Of a stretch of 64,000 bases of DNA, positions 22,582 through 31,402 are shown one piece after another. The stretch is taken from contig NZ_CP094241.1 of the NCBI RefSeq assembly GCF_022749495.1, positions 1,178,001-1,242,000 on the forward strand. The letters run 5' to 3'. The notes under the pieces are model-generated. The model ran no database searches. It saw nothing but the letters and a program-made list of their open reading frames with translations, and was not told the origin of the DNA. The number at the start of each line of letters is the position of its first letter. Within the stretch, counting starts at the first letter, position 1. Both the position numbers and the translations under genes were made by a program. The DNA comes from Neisseria macacae ATCC 33926. GTDB taxonomy: Bacteria > Pseudomonadota > Gammaproteobacteria > Burkholderiales > Neisseriaceae.

Positions 22582-23337
22582 ATGCGATTCGACGATTTGG
22601 ACAAACGCCTGCGGCAATACGAAACCGCTTACGATTTCTGCGTGCCGCAGGAAAATTTCATCGTAGTGCGCTTGGACGGGCGCGGCTTTACGCGGTTGAC
22701 TAAGGAGGTTTGGCAGTTTGAAGCCCCATTCGACATCCGTTTCCGCGACCTGATGGCACACACCGTCCGTCATTTGATGAAATGCGGTTTCAATGTGGCG
22801 TATGGCTATTCCGAAAGCGATGAAATTTCGCTGCTGTTGCGCCGCGACGACGATACTTTCAAACGCAAAACGCGCAAAATCATTTCGGTATTGGCGGGCG
22901 AAGCCAGCGCTGCCTTTTCGGTGGCACACGGGCAGCCCGCCGCTTTTGATGCACGGGTTTGCGTTTTGCCGAACGAAAAACTGGTGGTCGATTATTTCCG
23001 TTGGCGGCATGAAGACGCGCACCGCAACGCGCTCAACGCCCACTGCTATTGGATGCTGCGTAAAAAAGGCGAAAGCATGTCCCGCGCCACGGATGCCGTC
23101 AGCGGGCTGACACGCGCTCAAAAACACGATTTGCTGTTTGAAAATAACATTGATTTCAACGAACTGCCCGCGTGGCAGAAACGCGGCTTCGGCGTGTATT
23201 TTCAGACGACCTTGAAAGAGGGCTTCAACCCGCAAACCAAAGAGAACGTACAGGCGGAACGCCAAATCTTACATACGGATTTCGAGCTGCCTTTGGGCGA
23301 CGATTACGGCGCATTTGTCTTGGAAAGAATCGTTTAG
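22582..23337 (+). CDS. Thg1-like 3'-5' nucleotidyltransferase (TLP)
   Basis: 251 residues from the ATG at 22582, seven bases after AAGGAG. The Thg1 catalytic elements are present: VVRLDGRGFTRLTK with metal-binding Asp32, and YGYSESDEISLLL with the second Asp around 80. The family adds nucleotides in the 3'-5' direction; bacterial members repair 5'-truncated tRNAs, whereas eukaryotic Thg1 adds G-1 to tRNA-His. It is divergent from the Y-RNA/Ro60 operon and 13 bp upstream of rtcR, so it belongs to the RNA-repair island. Confidence 0.9.
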   Translation: MRFDDLDKRLRQYETAYDFCVPQENFIVVRLDGRGFTRLTKEVWQFEAPFDIRFRDLMAHTVRHLMKCGFNVAYGYSESDEISLLLRRDDDTFKRKTRKIISVLAGEASAAFSVAHGQPAAFDARVCVLPNEKLVVDYFRWRHEDAHRNALNAHCYWMLRKKGESMSRATDAVSGLTRAQKHDLLFENNIDFNELPAWQKRGFGVYFQTTLKEGFNPQTKENVQAERQILHTDFELPLGDDYGAFVLERIV

Positions 23338-23350
23338 AGGTCGTCTGAAA

Positions 23351-24985
23351 ATGAATACTGCACCCAAAAAACAAGTCGCCGTCAGCTTTCTCGGCACGGT
23401 GTTGGACAGCGGTTTCGGTCAAGGGCGTTGGCAGAAGTGGCGGCCGAATGTCGCCATGAATCAGCGTCATGATTTCCATCTTGACCGCATGGAGCTGTTT
23501 TATGCGGAGAAATACCGCGATTTGGCGGATCATGTAAAAGCCGATATTCAGCAGGTATCGCCGCACACCGTTGTCAATCTCGTGCCTATGGAGCTGGAAA
23601 ACCCGTGGGATTTTTCCGAGGTTTATACCAAGCTGCATGACTGGGCGGCGGGCTATACGTTTGATACTGAAGAAGAAACTTATCTTACCCACATCACCAC
23701 GGGTACGCACGTCGCACAAATCTGCCTGTTTTTATTGGTAGAATCGCGCCAAATCCCCGGCGTGCTGCTGCAGACTGCGCCGCCGAAAAACCAAAGGCGC
23801 AGCATGGGGAAAGGTGATATCGGCGGTTATGAAATCATCGATTTGGATTTGGCGCGTTACGATGTGCTTGCCGAACGCCTTGCCGCCGTGCGCGATGACG
23901 CGGTGCGCTACCTGAAAAGCGGCATCTCTACACAAAACGCCGCCTTCAACCGCATGATTGCCGAAATCGAACAAGTCGCGCTGCATTCTCCGTCGCCGAT
24001 TCTGCTCTCCGGTCCTACCGGTGCGGGCAAATCGATGCTGGCACGCAGGATTTTCGAATTGAAAAAGGCGCGCCACCTGATTAAAGGCGAGTTTGTCGAT
24101 GTGAACTGCGCCACCTTGCGCGGCGACGGCGCGGCTTCCGCCCTGTTCGGACACAAAAAAGGTGCGTTTACCGGCGCGGCGGAAAAGCGCGAAGGCTATT
24201 TGAAAACCGCCGACGGCGGCGTGCTGTTTTTAGACGAAATCGGCGAATTGGGCTTGGACGAACAGGCCATGTTGCTCAAAGCCATTGAAGAAAAACATTT
24301 TTATCCTGTCGGCAGCGACAAGGAAGTGCAAAGCAGCTTCCAGCTGATTGCCGGTACCAACCGCGACCTGCGGCGGGAAATCCGCGCCGGACGCTTCCGC
24401 GAAGACCTGTTCGCCCGCATCAATATTTGGAACTATCCGCTGCCCGCGCTTGCCGACCGCCGTGAAGATATCGAGCCGAACATCGAACACCAGCTCGCGC
24501 TCGCATCGCAGGAACTTGGTCGCGCCACCCGTTTCAATAAAGAAGCCCTGTCTGCCTACCTTGCCTTCGCCCATTCAAACGAAGCCCGATGGCGCGGCAA
24601 CTTCCGCGACCTTGCCGCCAGCATCATGCGCCTTGCCACGCTTGCCCCGCAGGGCAGGATACAGGTGGAACAAGTGGCGGCGGAAATTGAGCGGCTCAAA
24701 TGGTTATGGGCTGAAGAGGCGGATTCAGACGACCTTTTGCACAAGGGGTCGTCTGAAAAGGCGGATAACTATCCCGACAAAATCGATTGGGAAAATTTGG
24801 ATTTGTTTGACCGCTTGCAATTGCAGAACGTGATTGATGAATGCCGAAAACACCAAAACATGGCGCAGGCGGGAAGGGCATTGTTTCATGTTTCCCGAAA
24901 CAGCCGCGCCAAAACCAATGACAGCGACAGGCTGCGCAAATATTTGCAGAAATTCGGTTTGGAGTGGGGCGATATCGTGCAGTAG
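23351..24985 (+). CDS. rtcR: RtcR, sigma-54-dependent activator with CARF-type sensor
   Basis: 544 residues from the ATG at 23351, which overlaps a DUS. The N-terminal 180 residues are the RtcR domain (VSFLGTVLDSGFGQGRWQKW, then HITTGTHVAQICLFLL), a CARF-like fold that senses RNA ends in enteric RtcR. The AAA+ domain follows with Walker A GPTGAGKSM, the sigma-54 contact loop GAFTGA and Walker B VLFLDEIGEL. A Fis-like C-terminal helix set (NMAQAGRALFHVSRNSRAKT region) would bind DNA. A DUS pair is inserted in frame near 24725-24757 (DSDDLLHKGSSEK). Target: the sigma-54 promoter at 22417-22433. Confidence 0.95.
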   Translation: MNTAPKKQVAVSFLGTVLDSGFGQGRWQKWRPNVAMNQRHDFHLDRMELFYAEKYRDLADHVKADIQQVSPHTVVNLVPMELENPWDFSEVYTKLHDWAAGYTFDTEEETYLTHITTGTHVAQICLFLLVESRQIPGVLLQTAPPKNQRRSMGKGDIGGYEIIDLDLARYDVLAERLAAVRDDAVRYLKSGISTQNAAFNRMIAEIEQVALHSPSPILLSGPTGAGKSMLARRIFELKKARHLIKGEFVDVNCATLRGDGAASALFGHKKGAFTGAAEKREGYLKTADGGVLFLDEIGELGLDEQAMLLKAIEEKHFYPVGSDKEVQSSFQLIAGTNRDLRREIRAGRFREDLFARINIWNYPLPALADRREDIEPNIEHQLALASQELGRATRFNKEALSAYLAFAHSNEARWRGNFRDLAASIMRLATLAPQGRIQVEQVAAEIERLKWLWAEEADSDDLLHKGSSEKADNYPDKIDWENLDLFDRLQLQNVIDECRKHQNMAQAGRALFHVSRNSRAKTNDSDRLRKYLQKFGLEWGDIVQ

Positions 24986-25050
24986 ATGAGGCTTAAACCG
25001 AGCGGGTTGGGGCGGGAGAGGTTTTTATTTCGATTGGCTGGTATTAGGAA

Positions 25051-25136
25051 GGGTCGTCTGAAAAACTGTTCTCAAGATTCACTGAGTTCGTTTTAGCTCC
25101 GCAGAAACTGACTGCGTCCGTTTTCAGACGACCTTT
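25051..25136. terminator. inverted DUS pair after rtcR
   Basis: GGGTCGTCTGAAAAA and GTTTTCAGACGACCTTTT flank about 60 bp. The T run on plus suits termination of rtcR. Confidence 0.5.
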
Positions 25137-25157
25137 TACTTTGTGGCGGGGATGTAT

Positions 25158-25613
25158 TTATGGTTTGGTCAGATAAGGATATAGATTCAGGCGTCCGTCT
25201 TGACGTACGGCTAAATAGTCCGGTGCATCAAACCTCATCCCAGTGCCGTGATAAAGGCATTTTTGCTGAGGATCGGGATACAGTCCGCCGCCCAAATAGC
25301 CGATTTCTAGCGGTTGCTGATTGGCAGCATACTGTTTTAACACTGCGGCAGCAGCTTGTGTTTGTTCGGCGGTGGGATGGTCGTCGGCTCGTCCCAGACC
25401 AAACAGATCCCAAAAGGTTTTTCTAGGAGGGGTAATACGGATATTGTATGTCGTACACCCATCGTCATAAATTAGGTGTTCTATTTGGCGGACGGAAATT
25501 CGATAGTAACCGTGGCTGCCTACAATACTGAGGACTTGGGCTTTTGAAAAATCACCGCCTGCATAGGCTGCTAACGGAAACGATAGGAAGAAGAGGGGGA
25601 TAAGGTGGCGCAT
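25158..25613 (-). CDS. secreted protein of unknown function
   Basis: 151 residues. Signal peptide HLIPLFFLSFPLAAYA, likely cut after AYA. The mature part has two cysteines (DDGCTTYNIRI and QQKCLYHGTG) and a Tyr/Gly-rich C terminus. No enzymatic motif is evident. It starts at ATG 25613 and is followed upstream by a DUS and a CREE. Confidence 0.65.
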   Translation of the reverse strand: MRHLIPLFFLSFPLAAYAGGDFSKAQVLSIVGSHGYYRISVRQIEHLIYDDGCTTYNIRITPPRKTFWDLFGLGRADDHPTAEQTQAAAAVLKQYAANQQPLEIGYLGGGLYPDPQQKCLYHGTGMRFDAPDYLAVRQDGRLNLYPYLTKP

Positions 25614-25681
25614 AAGGTTTAGGTCGTCTGAAAGAGTGTTTGGCGTTACTGCAAGCTTAACATGGCAGGTACTACGGAAAG

Positions 25682-25788
25682 TATAGTGGATTAAATTTAA
25701 ACCAGTACGGCGTTGCCTCGCCTTGCCGTACTATTTGTACTGTCTGCGGCTTCGTCGCCTTGTCCTGATTTAAATTTAATCCACTATA
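25682..25788. repeat. Correia element (CREE), short 107-bp form
   Basis: TATAGTGGATTAAATTTAAA to ATTTAATCCACTATA; nearly the same as the copy at 20752-20858. Confidence 0.92.
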
Positions 25789-25826
25789 GGAAGGTAAGGT
25801 CGGGTATGGCGTTTTCTTTTTACTGG

Positions 25827-25863
25827 AAGGGTCGTCTGAAATTTTTCAGACGACCTTTTTGTC
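25827..25863. terminator. inverted DUS hairpin
   Basis: AAGGGTCGTCTGAAA / TTTTTCAGACGACCTTTTT with a minimal loop, between the CREE and the ANL gene end. Confidence 0.7.
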
Positions 25864-25893
25864 TTTGGTTTTAAAGATAATGTTTTAAAACGC

Positions 25894-27180
25894 TTACGGA
25901 TTTTCACCATACGGGGAAATTTTCGTCACGCGCCGGCGTTTTTGGTGCAGGGGGCGGGTTTGTTCCGGCTGGAAAATGTAATTAAAGGGGCGAAGTTGCA
26001 GCGTCTGCCACAGGCGGTCCAGGTTGCGTGTGGCGGCGGCGCGGGTTTGTTCTGTGTCGGGCGTGAGGAAAATGTGCAGGGCTTTGCCGTGTTGCTCGAC
26101 GCGGTATTCTTGGATAAGGTCGTCTGAAATCATGGCGCGGCGGATGAAGTCGGCGTAGAGGGCGTAAGGTTCGCCGTTTGCCGTGCGTGCGTCGAGGATG
26201 TCGTCGCAGCGTCCTTCGATGGCGCTGATGCGGGCGAATGCGCTGCCGCAGGGGCAGGGGGCGTCGTTGGCAATCAAAACGTCGTCGAGGCGGTAGCGGA
26301 TAACGGGTTGGCTTTTGCGGTTGAAGTCGGTGATGATGGGGGCGAAGCGGCCGCTTTCGCGGTCTATCCAGTCTTTTTCGATATAGACCATGTCTTCGTT
26401 CAGATGCAGGTTGCCGTGGGCGCAGGTGTGGGCAAGGAAGCCTTCGGTGCATTGGTAGATTTGGTGAACCGGCGTGCCGAAGCGTTGTTCGATGCGGGTT
26501 TTGACTTGAGGTTCTAAAACTTCGGCGACGGAGATGATTTTTTTGGGGTGTATGGCGAGGTCGGGGTGTTGGGCAAGCTGCTGCAATACTTGGGCGGGGG
26601 CGATGAGGATGGTGGGCTTTTGCGCGTTGAGCCTTGGGATGTGCGCGTCCAAGGCTTCGAGCAGGTCGTAAAACTCGAAGCGTATCAGCGGGCTTTTAAC
26701 GGCGGTGTAGAGGTTGCTGTTGGCGCGCAGGAAGAAGGCGATGCTGTGGCGGGCGAGGTAGGGGCGGGGCAGCATGCGTTTGAGCATATAGCCTGCCCAC
26801 AGGGCGGACTCTTCGGGGGAAACGAGGAAAATGCCCCTGTTGCCGCTGGTACCGGAGGAAAGTCCGACGGTGATTTCTTTGCCCGAGGTCGTCTGAAAAA
26901 CGGGGCTGAAGTCGCGGCTTTCTTCGGCTTTGAGCGCGACGGAGAGGGCATCTTTTTCGCTGATGCCGTAGGCGTTGATGTCGGCAAAATGCTGCATGAA
27001 GATGCGTTTGTTGATAACGGGGTAGTCTTGCAGCTTGGCGCTGTGGGGGTAGAAGCGGCTGTTGTGGTTCGTTAAAAGGCGGTCGAGCTGTTTTTGCTGG
27101 TGTGCTTCAAGGGCGGCACGTTCCGTGTAGTTTCGTGTGTGGAAAAAGGATTTGAGGATTTGCCATTTTGAAGGTTTCAT
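25894..27180 (-). CDS. ANL-superfamily adenylate-forming enzyme (F390 synthetase/CapK-like)
   Basis: 428 residues. The ATP-binding loop VGLSSGTSGNRGIF (A3-type motif) and the later motifs YQCTEGFLAH, VIRYRLDDVL and AIEGRCDDIL are those of phenylacetate-CoA-ligase/F390-synthetase-like adenylating enzymes. Two cysteines in CPCGSAF are typical of this branch. It probably activates a carboxylate as an acyl-AMP or acyl-thioester. It is the last gene of a four-gene cluster that starts with a KASIII, where an ANL enzyme would fit a role like OleC (beta-lactone formation). That role is an inference. Confidence 0.8.
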   Translation of the reverse strand: MKPSKWQILKSFFHTRNYTERAALEAHQQKQLDRLLTNHNSRFYPHSAKLQDYPVINKRIFMQHFADINAYGISEKDALSVALKAEESRDFSPVFQTTSGKEITVGLSSGTSGNRGIFLVSPEESALWAGYMLKRMLPRPYLARHSIAFFLRANSNLYTAVKSPLIRFEFYDLLEALDAHIPRLNAQKPTILIAPAQVLQQLAQHPDLAIHPKKIISVAEVLEPQVKTRIEQRFGTPVHQIYQCTEGFLAHTCAHGNLHLNEDMVYIEKDWIDRESGRFAPIITDFNRKSQPVIRYRLDDVLIANDAPCPCGSAFARISAIEGRCDDILDARTANGEPYALYADFIRRAMISDDLIQEYRVEQHGKALHIFLTPDTEQTRAAATRNLDRLWQTLQLRPFNYIFQPEQTRPLHQKRRRVTKISPYGENP

Positions 27181-27238
27181 GGTGTGTTCTTTGAGGCGGT
27201 TGAGGGGCTTTGCTCGTCGGGTTTTCAGACGACCTGCT

Positions 27239-28063
27239 TTAATCCAAGCCTTCCATGCCCAATCGACGCAAGGTGGGTTCGCAATGGCTGGGAACGAGGA
27301 TGATTTCGCGGTTGCGGCGGTGGAGGTGTTGCAGGCGGTCTATGGTGGCTTGGACGGCGTTGCGGTTTTGCGCGATAAGGCCGGTAAGGGGGTTGGGGCG
27401 GCGGTTGTGGCTGATGGTCGCAAACCGCCAAACGGCGTCGGCAATCAGGAAAAATTCTCCGGCTATCAGCCCGTATTGTCCGGCGGCATGGCCGGGCAGG
27501 GCGACGGCAATCAAATCGGCACTGATGCGGTAGCCTTGTTCAAACGGGTAAAACGCTTCGTCAAGGCGGACTTCGGGCATATCTTCGATAAAGCGGGCGC
27601 GCTGCGGCAGGTTTTGGGGCAACAGCTCGCGCAGGAAGCCTTGTTTGACTTCGATGATGCGGTTGGTCAGACTTTCGGGTTTGTCGGTACGGTATACAAA
27701 ATCGTAGGCGGCGCGGGAAAGGATGATTTCCGTGTTGGGGAAGTCTTTGAGGCCGGCAATATGGTCGGCGTGCAGGTGGGAGAGGAAGATTTGGTTGATG
27801 TCGTGCGCGGCATCGCCCAAACGCTCGCGTATGGTCGGTTGGCTGAGGGTGACGGGCGTGGTCAGCGCGTAAAATTTCTCGGGAAATCGGCGGCAGGCTT
27901 GGAAAAAGCGGGGCGCGTAGCCGGTATCGAACAGCAGGTTGCCGCCTTGGTGGGTGATGTGGGCGGTCATGGCGGGAAAGGCGGCTTTACGCAGGCTGCC
28001 GCCCCGTTCGACCATACATTCGGGATGGGTGCAGTAGCCGGTGTGGTAGAAACGGATGTCCAT
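27239..28063 (-). CDS. metallo-beta-lactamase-fold hydrolase (lactonase-like)
   Basis: 274 residues. The metal-binding signature SHLHADHIAGL (HxHxDH) is present, followed by PGHAAGQYGLI and IADAVWR for the remaining ligands, and a terminal H in VPSHCEPTL. The architecture is that of N-acyl-homoserine-lactonase-type MBL proteins. No signal peptide, so cytoplasmic. It lies 4 bp after the SDR gene and 58 bp before the ANL gene, so it is probably part of the same pathway. Confidence 0.85.
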   Translation of the reverse strand: MDIRFYHTGYCTHPECMVERGGSLRKAAFPAMTAHITHQGGNLLFDTGYAPRFFQACRRFPEKFYALTTPVTLSQPTIRERLGDAAHDINQIFLSHLHADHIAGLKDFPNTEIILSRAAYDFVYRTDKPESLTNRIIEVKQGFLRELLPQNLPQRARFIEDMPEVRLDEAFYPFEQGYRISADLIAVALPGHAAGQYGLIAGEFFLIADAVWRFATISHNRRPNPLTGLIAQNRNAVQATIDRLQHLHRRNREIILVPSHCEPTLRRLGMEGLD

Positions 28064-28067
28064 AGCT

Positions 28068-29048
28068 TCAGCCTTTCAAGGAGCGGGCGTATTGCCGCAG
28101 TCCGTCGGCAACGCTGATTTGGGGTTCGTAGCCGAGCAGCGAACGGGCGCGGCTGATGTCTAGGGTTTGGTCGAAGGAAATCGTACCGATGCTGTAACGG
28201 GTGACGAGGGGTTCGCGAAAGGAACGGGTCAGCCGCGCCTGCGTTTCCAGTAGGCGGGCAACGCTGTCAATCAGGCGGTAGGAGACGGGTTTCAGACGAC
28301 ATCCGAGATGCAGGATATCGATGATTTGCCGGTAGAGTGCGGCGATGGTCTGCGGCTCGCCGTTGGTGATGTTGAACGGCATGGCGCGAGGGACATCGGC
28401 TTCAGCTGCCAACAGAAGGGCATGGACGACGTTGCCGACGTAGGTCACGTCCACTAATGCGCCGCCTGCTTCGCGGCCGCTGCGCCGAATCAGCGGCAGA
28501 AAGCCTTTTTCGGAGATTTTGAGCAGGCGCGGCAGGACGGCGGTATCGTATTCGCCGAAAATGCCGCGCGGACGGATGATGACGCTGGAGAGGTCGGTGG
28601 CGGCGGCAACTTCTTGTTCGGCAAGGAATTTGGTGTAAGCGTAGTCGTTGACGAAGTGGCGGCTGATAAAGGTTTCGGGGACTTTGTGCTGGTCGAGGTA
28701 GTCGAAATAGATGCTGGGTGTGGAAACGTGTACCAGCTTGCCGATATGGTGCTGCCGCATCGCCGCTAAGACATTTTGCGTGGCGGTCACGTTGGCGCGG
28801 TAGAAATCTTCATAACGCCCCCACGGCGAGGACAGCGCGGCGCAATGGAACACGATATCGGCATTGGAAAATGCCTTCAGGGTCTGATTGCGGTCGGACA
28901 AATCGAAGGCGTGAAATTCCGTATCCAGCATTTTGCCGATTTCGGCATTGCGCCCGCAGGCGGCTACCTGCCAGCCTTGGGCAAGCAGCGTCTGCACAAG
29001 GTTGCGCCCCAGTCCGCCGGTCGCGCCGGTGACGATGGCCTTTTTCAT
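28068..29048 (-). CDS. NAD(P)-dependent epimerase/dehydratase-type SDR
   Basis: 326 residues from the ATG at 29048. Rossmann motif VTGATGGLGRNLVQ (GxxGxxG) at the N terminus, and the extended-SDR active site YAYTKFLAEQ (YxxxK) with HVSTPSIYFD upstream. 3-beta-HSD/OleD-like members reduce or oxidise a ketone on a lipid chain. The start codon overlaps the KASIII stop as ATGA, a strong sign of coupled translation. Confidence 0.88.
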   Translation of the reverse strand: MKKAIVTGATGGLGRNLVQTLLAQGWQVAACGRNAEIGKMLDTEFHAFDLSDRNQTLKAFSNADIVFHCAALSSPWGRYEDFYRANVTATQNVLAAMRQHHIGKLVHVSTPSIYFDYLDQHKVPETFISRHFVNDYAYTKFLAEQEVAAATDLSSVIIRPRGIFGEYDTAVLPRLLKISEKGFLPLIRRSGREAGGALVDVTYVGNVVHALLLAAEADVPRAMPFNITNGEPQTIAALYRQIIDILHLGCRLKPVSYRLIDSVARLLETQARLTRSFREPLVTRYSIGTISFDQTLDISRARSLLGYEPQISVADGLRQYARSLKG

Positions 29049-30049
29049 GGTTTTTCCCAAACCAATGCGCCCAAGCCCACGCCTGCGGATGTGCCGAACA
29101 GCAAAACTTTATCGCCGGATCGGACGGGGAAGTCGGTCAGCAGGTGGTGCAGCGCGGAGGGAATGGAGGCGGAGATTTGGTTGCCGTGGGTGTTGAAAAT
29201 ATCGACGATTTTGGCAGGATCGAGTTTCAGACGACTGATGATGTGTTGCAAAGCGCCGCGGCTTGCCTGATGCGGAACGATCCAGTCTATGTCTGCCAAC
29301 GTCAAATCTGCCTGCGCCAACGTTTCATCCAAGAAGCCGGGTATGGCTTCGGCGGCAAGTTTGTAGAGCTTTTTGCCGTTCATGTGGAAATAGGCTTGGG
29401 AGACATAGCTTTCGGGATGTTTGGACGGGTGGTTTTCATAGCCGCCCGCGGGAATGGTGCAGAATTCGTAGCCTTCGGGATGTACCTCGAATTTGCTTGT
29501 CAGCACGCCGCCGCGTTCAGACGACCTGATGACCGCCGCCGCCGCGCCGTCGCCGAAAATGGTCGAACTGTGAAAATCGTTCCAGTCCAAGCCGACAGAG
29601 GCGACGTCGCAGCTGATCAATAAAATGGTGGGATATTTGTGTAACAGAGAATCCGCCAAATCCAAGCTGCGTAAGAACGACAAACAGGTCATGTTGACGT
29701 CGAATGCGGCAATCGGGCGCGCGGGCTTCAGCAGGCGCAATGTATGCGCGGCATTGAAGGGAATGCATTGACGGTCGATGCCCGAAGCGTTGATGACGCA
29801 ATCCACATCGTCAATCGTGATGCCTGCCGCCGCCAGCGCATTTTTTGCGGCTTGAAGCTGCATCGCATCGGCAGATTCGTCATCCGCCAGAAAGTAGCGT
29901 TGCGCCAAGCCGCTGAGTTTTTCGGTGCGGCCTTCTTTGATGCCGAGCAGGGCGTCGATTTCGGTGGAAGGGACCAGCCGCGAAGGCAGTCCTTTGCCTG
30001 TACCGATGATGTTGAGACGGAGGGATGGGTTCGGATGAGTCGTTTGCAT
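29045..30049 (-). CDS. beta-ketoacyl-ACP synthase III-like enzyme (OleA-like)
   Basis: 334 residues of the thiolase superfamily. Catalytic Cys in DVNMTCLSFLRSLDLA, His in WIVPHQASRGAL and Asn in NTHGNQISASIPS form the KASIII triad. The middle motif STIFGDGAAAAVI is also typical. It is not beside fabD/fabG, so it is unlikely to be the housekeeping FabH. With the SDR, MBL and ANL genes it forms a small lipid or specialised-metabolite cluster. The enzyme may start chain condensation or head-to-head condensation. Confidence 0.85.
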   Translation of the reverse strand: MQTTHPNPSLRLNIIGTGKGLPSRLVPSTEIDALLGIKEGRTEKLSGLAQRYFLADDESADAMQLQAAKNALAAAGITIDDVDCVINASGIDRQCIPFNAAHTLRLLKPARPIAAFDVNMTCLSFLRSLDLADSLLHKYPTILLISCDVASVGLDWNDFHSSTIFGDGAAAAVIRSSERGGVLTSKFEVHPEGYEFCTIPAGGYENHPSKHPESYVSQAYFHMNGKKLYKLAAEAIPGFLDETLAQADLTLADIDWIVPHQASRGALQHIISRLKLDPAKIVDIFNTHGNQISASIPSALHHLLTDFPVRSGDKVLLFGTSAGVGLGALVWEKP

Positions 30050-30127
30050 AATATATCCGCTAGTGAGTAATACTTCAGCATAGTATTAATATTTTGTCAT
30101 TGTCAACGTTTATATCCGCGGCAAACT

Positions 30128-30175
30128 CAAAAAAAGGTCGTCTGAAAACCTGTAAACGGCTTTTCAGACGACGTT
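30128..30175 (-). terminator. DUS-hairpin terminator after lrgB
   Basis: Inverted DUS (AGGTCGTCTGAAAA at 30135-30148 and TTTTCAGACGACG at 30161-30173) with a long T run on the minus strand. Confidence 0.75.
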
Positions 30176-30200
30176 GCCAATATCTTTGTAAAACTGACTA

Positions 30201-30896
30201 TCAGCCCATCAGCCAAACCACCAAATGCACCATGCTCGGCCCGATGATGACCATAAACAGCCCCGCCAAAATCATGGTCAGGCTCGCCATCACGCCTTCG
30301 GTTTCGTGGCGTTGTCCGGCGCGGGAAGTGCCGAAGCCGTGGGCGGCGTTGCCCAGTGCGACACCGTTGGCGGTGTGGAAGCGGATGCGGGTGAACGCCA
30401 AAAACAAATCGCCGAATATCATGCCGACGAAGCCGGTGATGATGGTGAATAGCGATACCAGCGACGCCGAGCCGTGGATTTCACTTGCCAATACGACGGC
30501 AAACGGCGTGGAAATCGAGCGCGCCATCAGGCTGTTGGTGACTTCGCTGTCGAAGTGGAACATATTGCCCATCAGAAACGCGCTGGCCACGCCGACGAAC
30601 ATACCGACCAAAATCGCTATCGACAGGATGGGAAGCTGGCGGCGGATGACTTCGCGGTTTTCATAAATCGGAATGGCGAAGGCGACCGTTACCGGCGTGA
30701 GCAGGAAAACGATGCCTTGCGTGTATTTGTGGTAAGTGTCGTAGGAAATGCCCAAAAGCAGCATCAGGACGATGGTGCTGACCGAGACGGTCACGACGGG
30801 CGAGAAAATCATCAGTGGTTTTTTACGGTAGATTTTTTTCGCTACAAAATAGGCGAAGCAGGTCCAAGCGAAGCAGGCGAGCGCGGCGTAATCCAT
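30201..30896 (-). CDS. lrgB: LrgB/CidB-family membrane protein
   Basis: 231 residues with six or seven hydrophobic segments. The LrgB signature (FDSEVTNSLMARSISTPFAV and GNAAHGFGTSRAGQ) is clear. LrgB works with LrgA in a holin/antiholin-like system that affects murein hydrolase release, and in some bacteria in pyruvate or small-acid transport. Start at 30896 after AGGGAAC, 12 bp after lrgA. Confidence 0.92.
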   Translation of the reverse strand: MDYAALACFAWTCFAYFVAKKIYRKKPLMIFSPVVTVSVSTIVLMLLLGISYDTYHKYTQGIVFLLTPVTVAFAIPIYENREVIRRQLPILSIAILVGMFVGVASAFLMGNMFHFDSEVTNSLMARSISTPFAVVLASEIHGSASLVSLFTIITGFVGMIFGDLFLAFTRIRFHTANGVALGNAAHGFGTSRAGQRHETEGVMASLTMILAGLFMVIIGPSMVHLVVWLMG

Positions 30897-30908
30897 TTTT
30901 GTTCCCTA

Positions 30909-31301
30909 TCAGGCGTGCAGTTTTTTATACAGGCGGCGTTTCCAGCGGTAGCAGAAATTCAGCGTCAATGCCGTGCTGATCATCACCAGCGCGGTACCGA
31001 CCGCAATCGTCAGCACCAGCCGCCAACCTTCGGAAAGAAGCAAATCGCGGTATTGCAATACGGAAACCATAATCGGAATAAAGAAAAACACCAGCTCGCC
31101 CAACACCCATTTCGCGCCGCGCTCGACCATGCCGGTTTTAATCACGCCCAAACCCAGCAGCGCAAGCATCAAAAACAGCCCCAATACGCCCGAAGAAACA
31201 GGCAGATGGGCAAAGCGCACCATCAAATCCGACACCAGCCAAACCAAGCCGACCACGGCAAGCTGCAAGGTCGTCTGAAAAAATCGCGTCAGCGTATCCA
31301 T
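30909..31301 (-). CDS. lrgA: LrgA/CidA-family holin-like protein
   Basis: 130 residues from the ATG at 31301. Four transmembrane segments and the LrgA signature (PVSSGVLGLFLMLALLGLG, then FFFIPIMVSVLQY). Upstream in-frame codons reach 31388 but would overlap the divergent promoter. It forms an operon with lrgB and is divergently transcribed from the LysR gene, the arrangement seen for cidAB-cidR. Confidence 0.9.
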   Translation of the reverse strand: MDTLTRFFQTTLQLAVVGLVWLVSDLMVRFAHLPVSSGVLGLFLMLALLGLGVIKTGMVERGAKWVLGELVFFFIPIMVSVLQYRDLLLSEGWRLVLTIAVGTALVMISTALTLNFCYRWKRRLYKKLHA

Positions 31302-31402
31302 AAGGTTTATCCATCCGTAATCCAAAACGAAGGCTTGATTATAAGGATGCGGTTTGCGCATAATATGAATTATCCGCATCAAAATCATGCAAAAGAGGAA
31401 TA

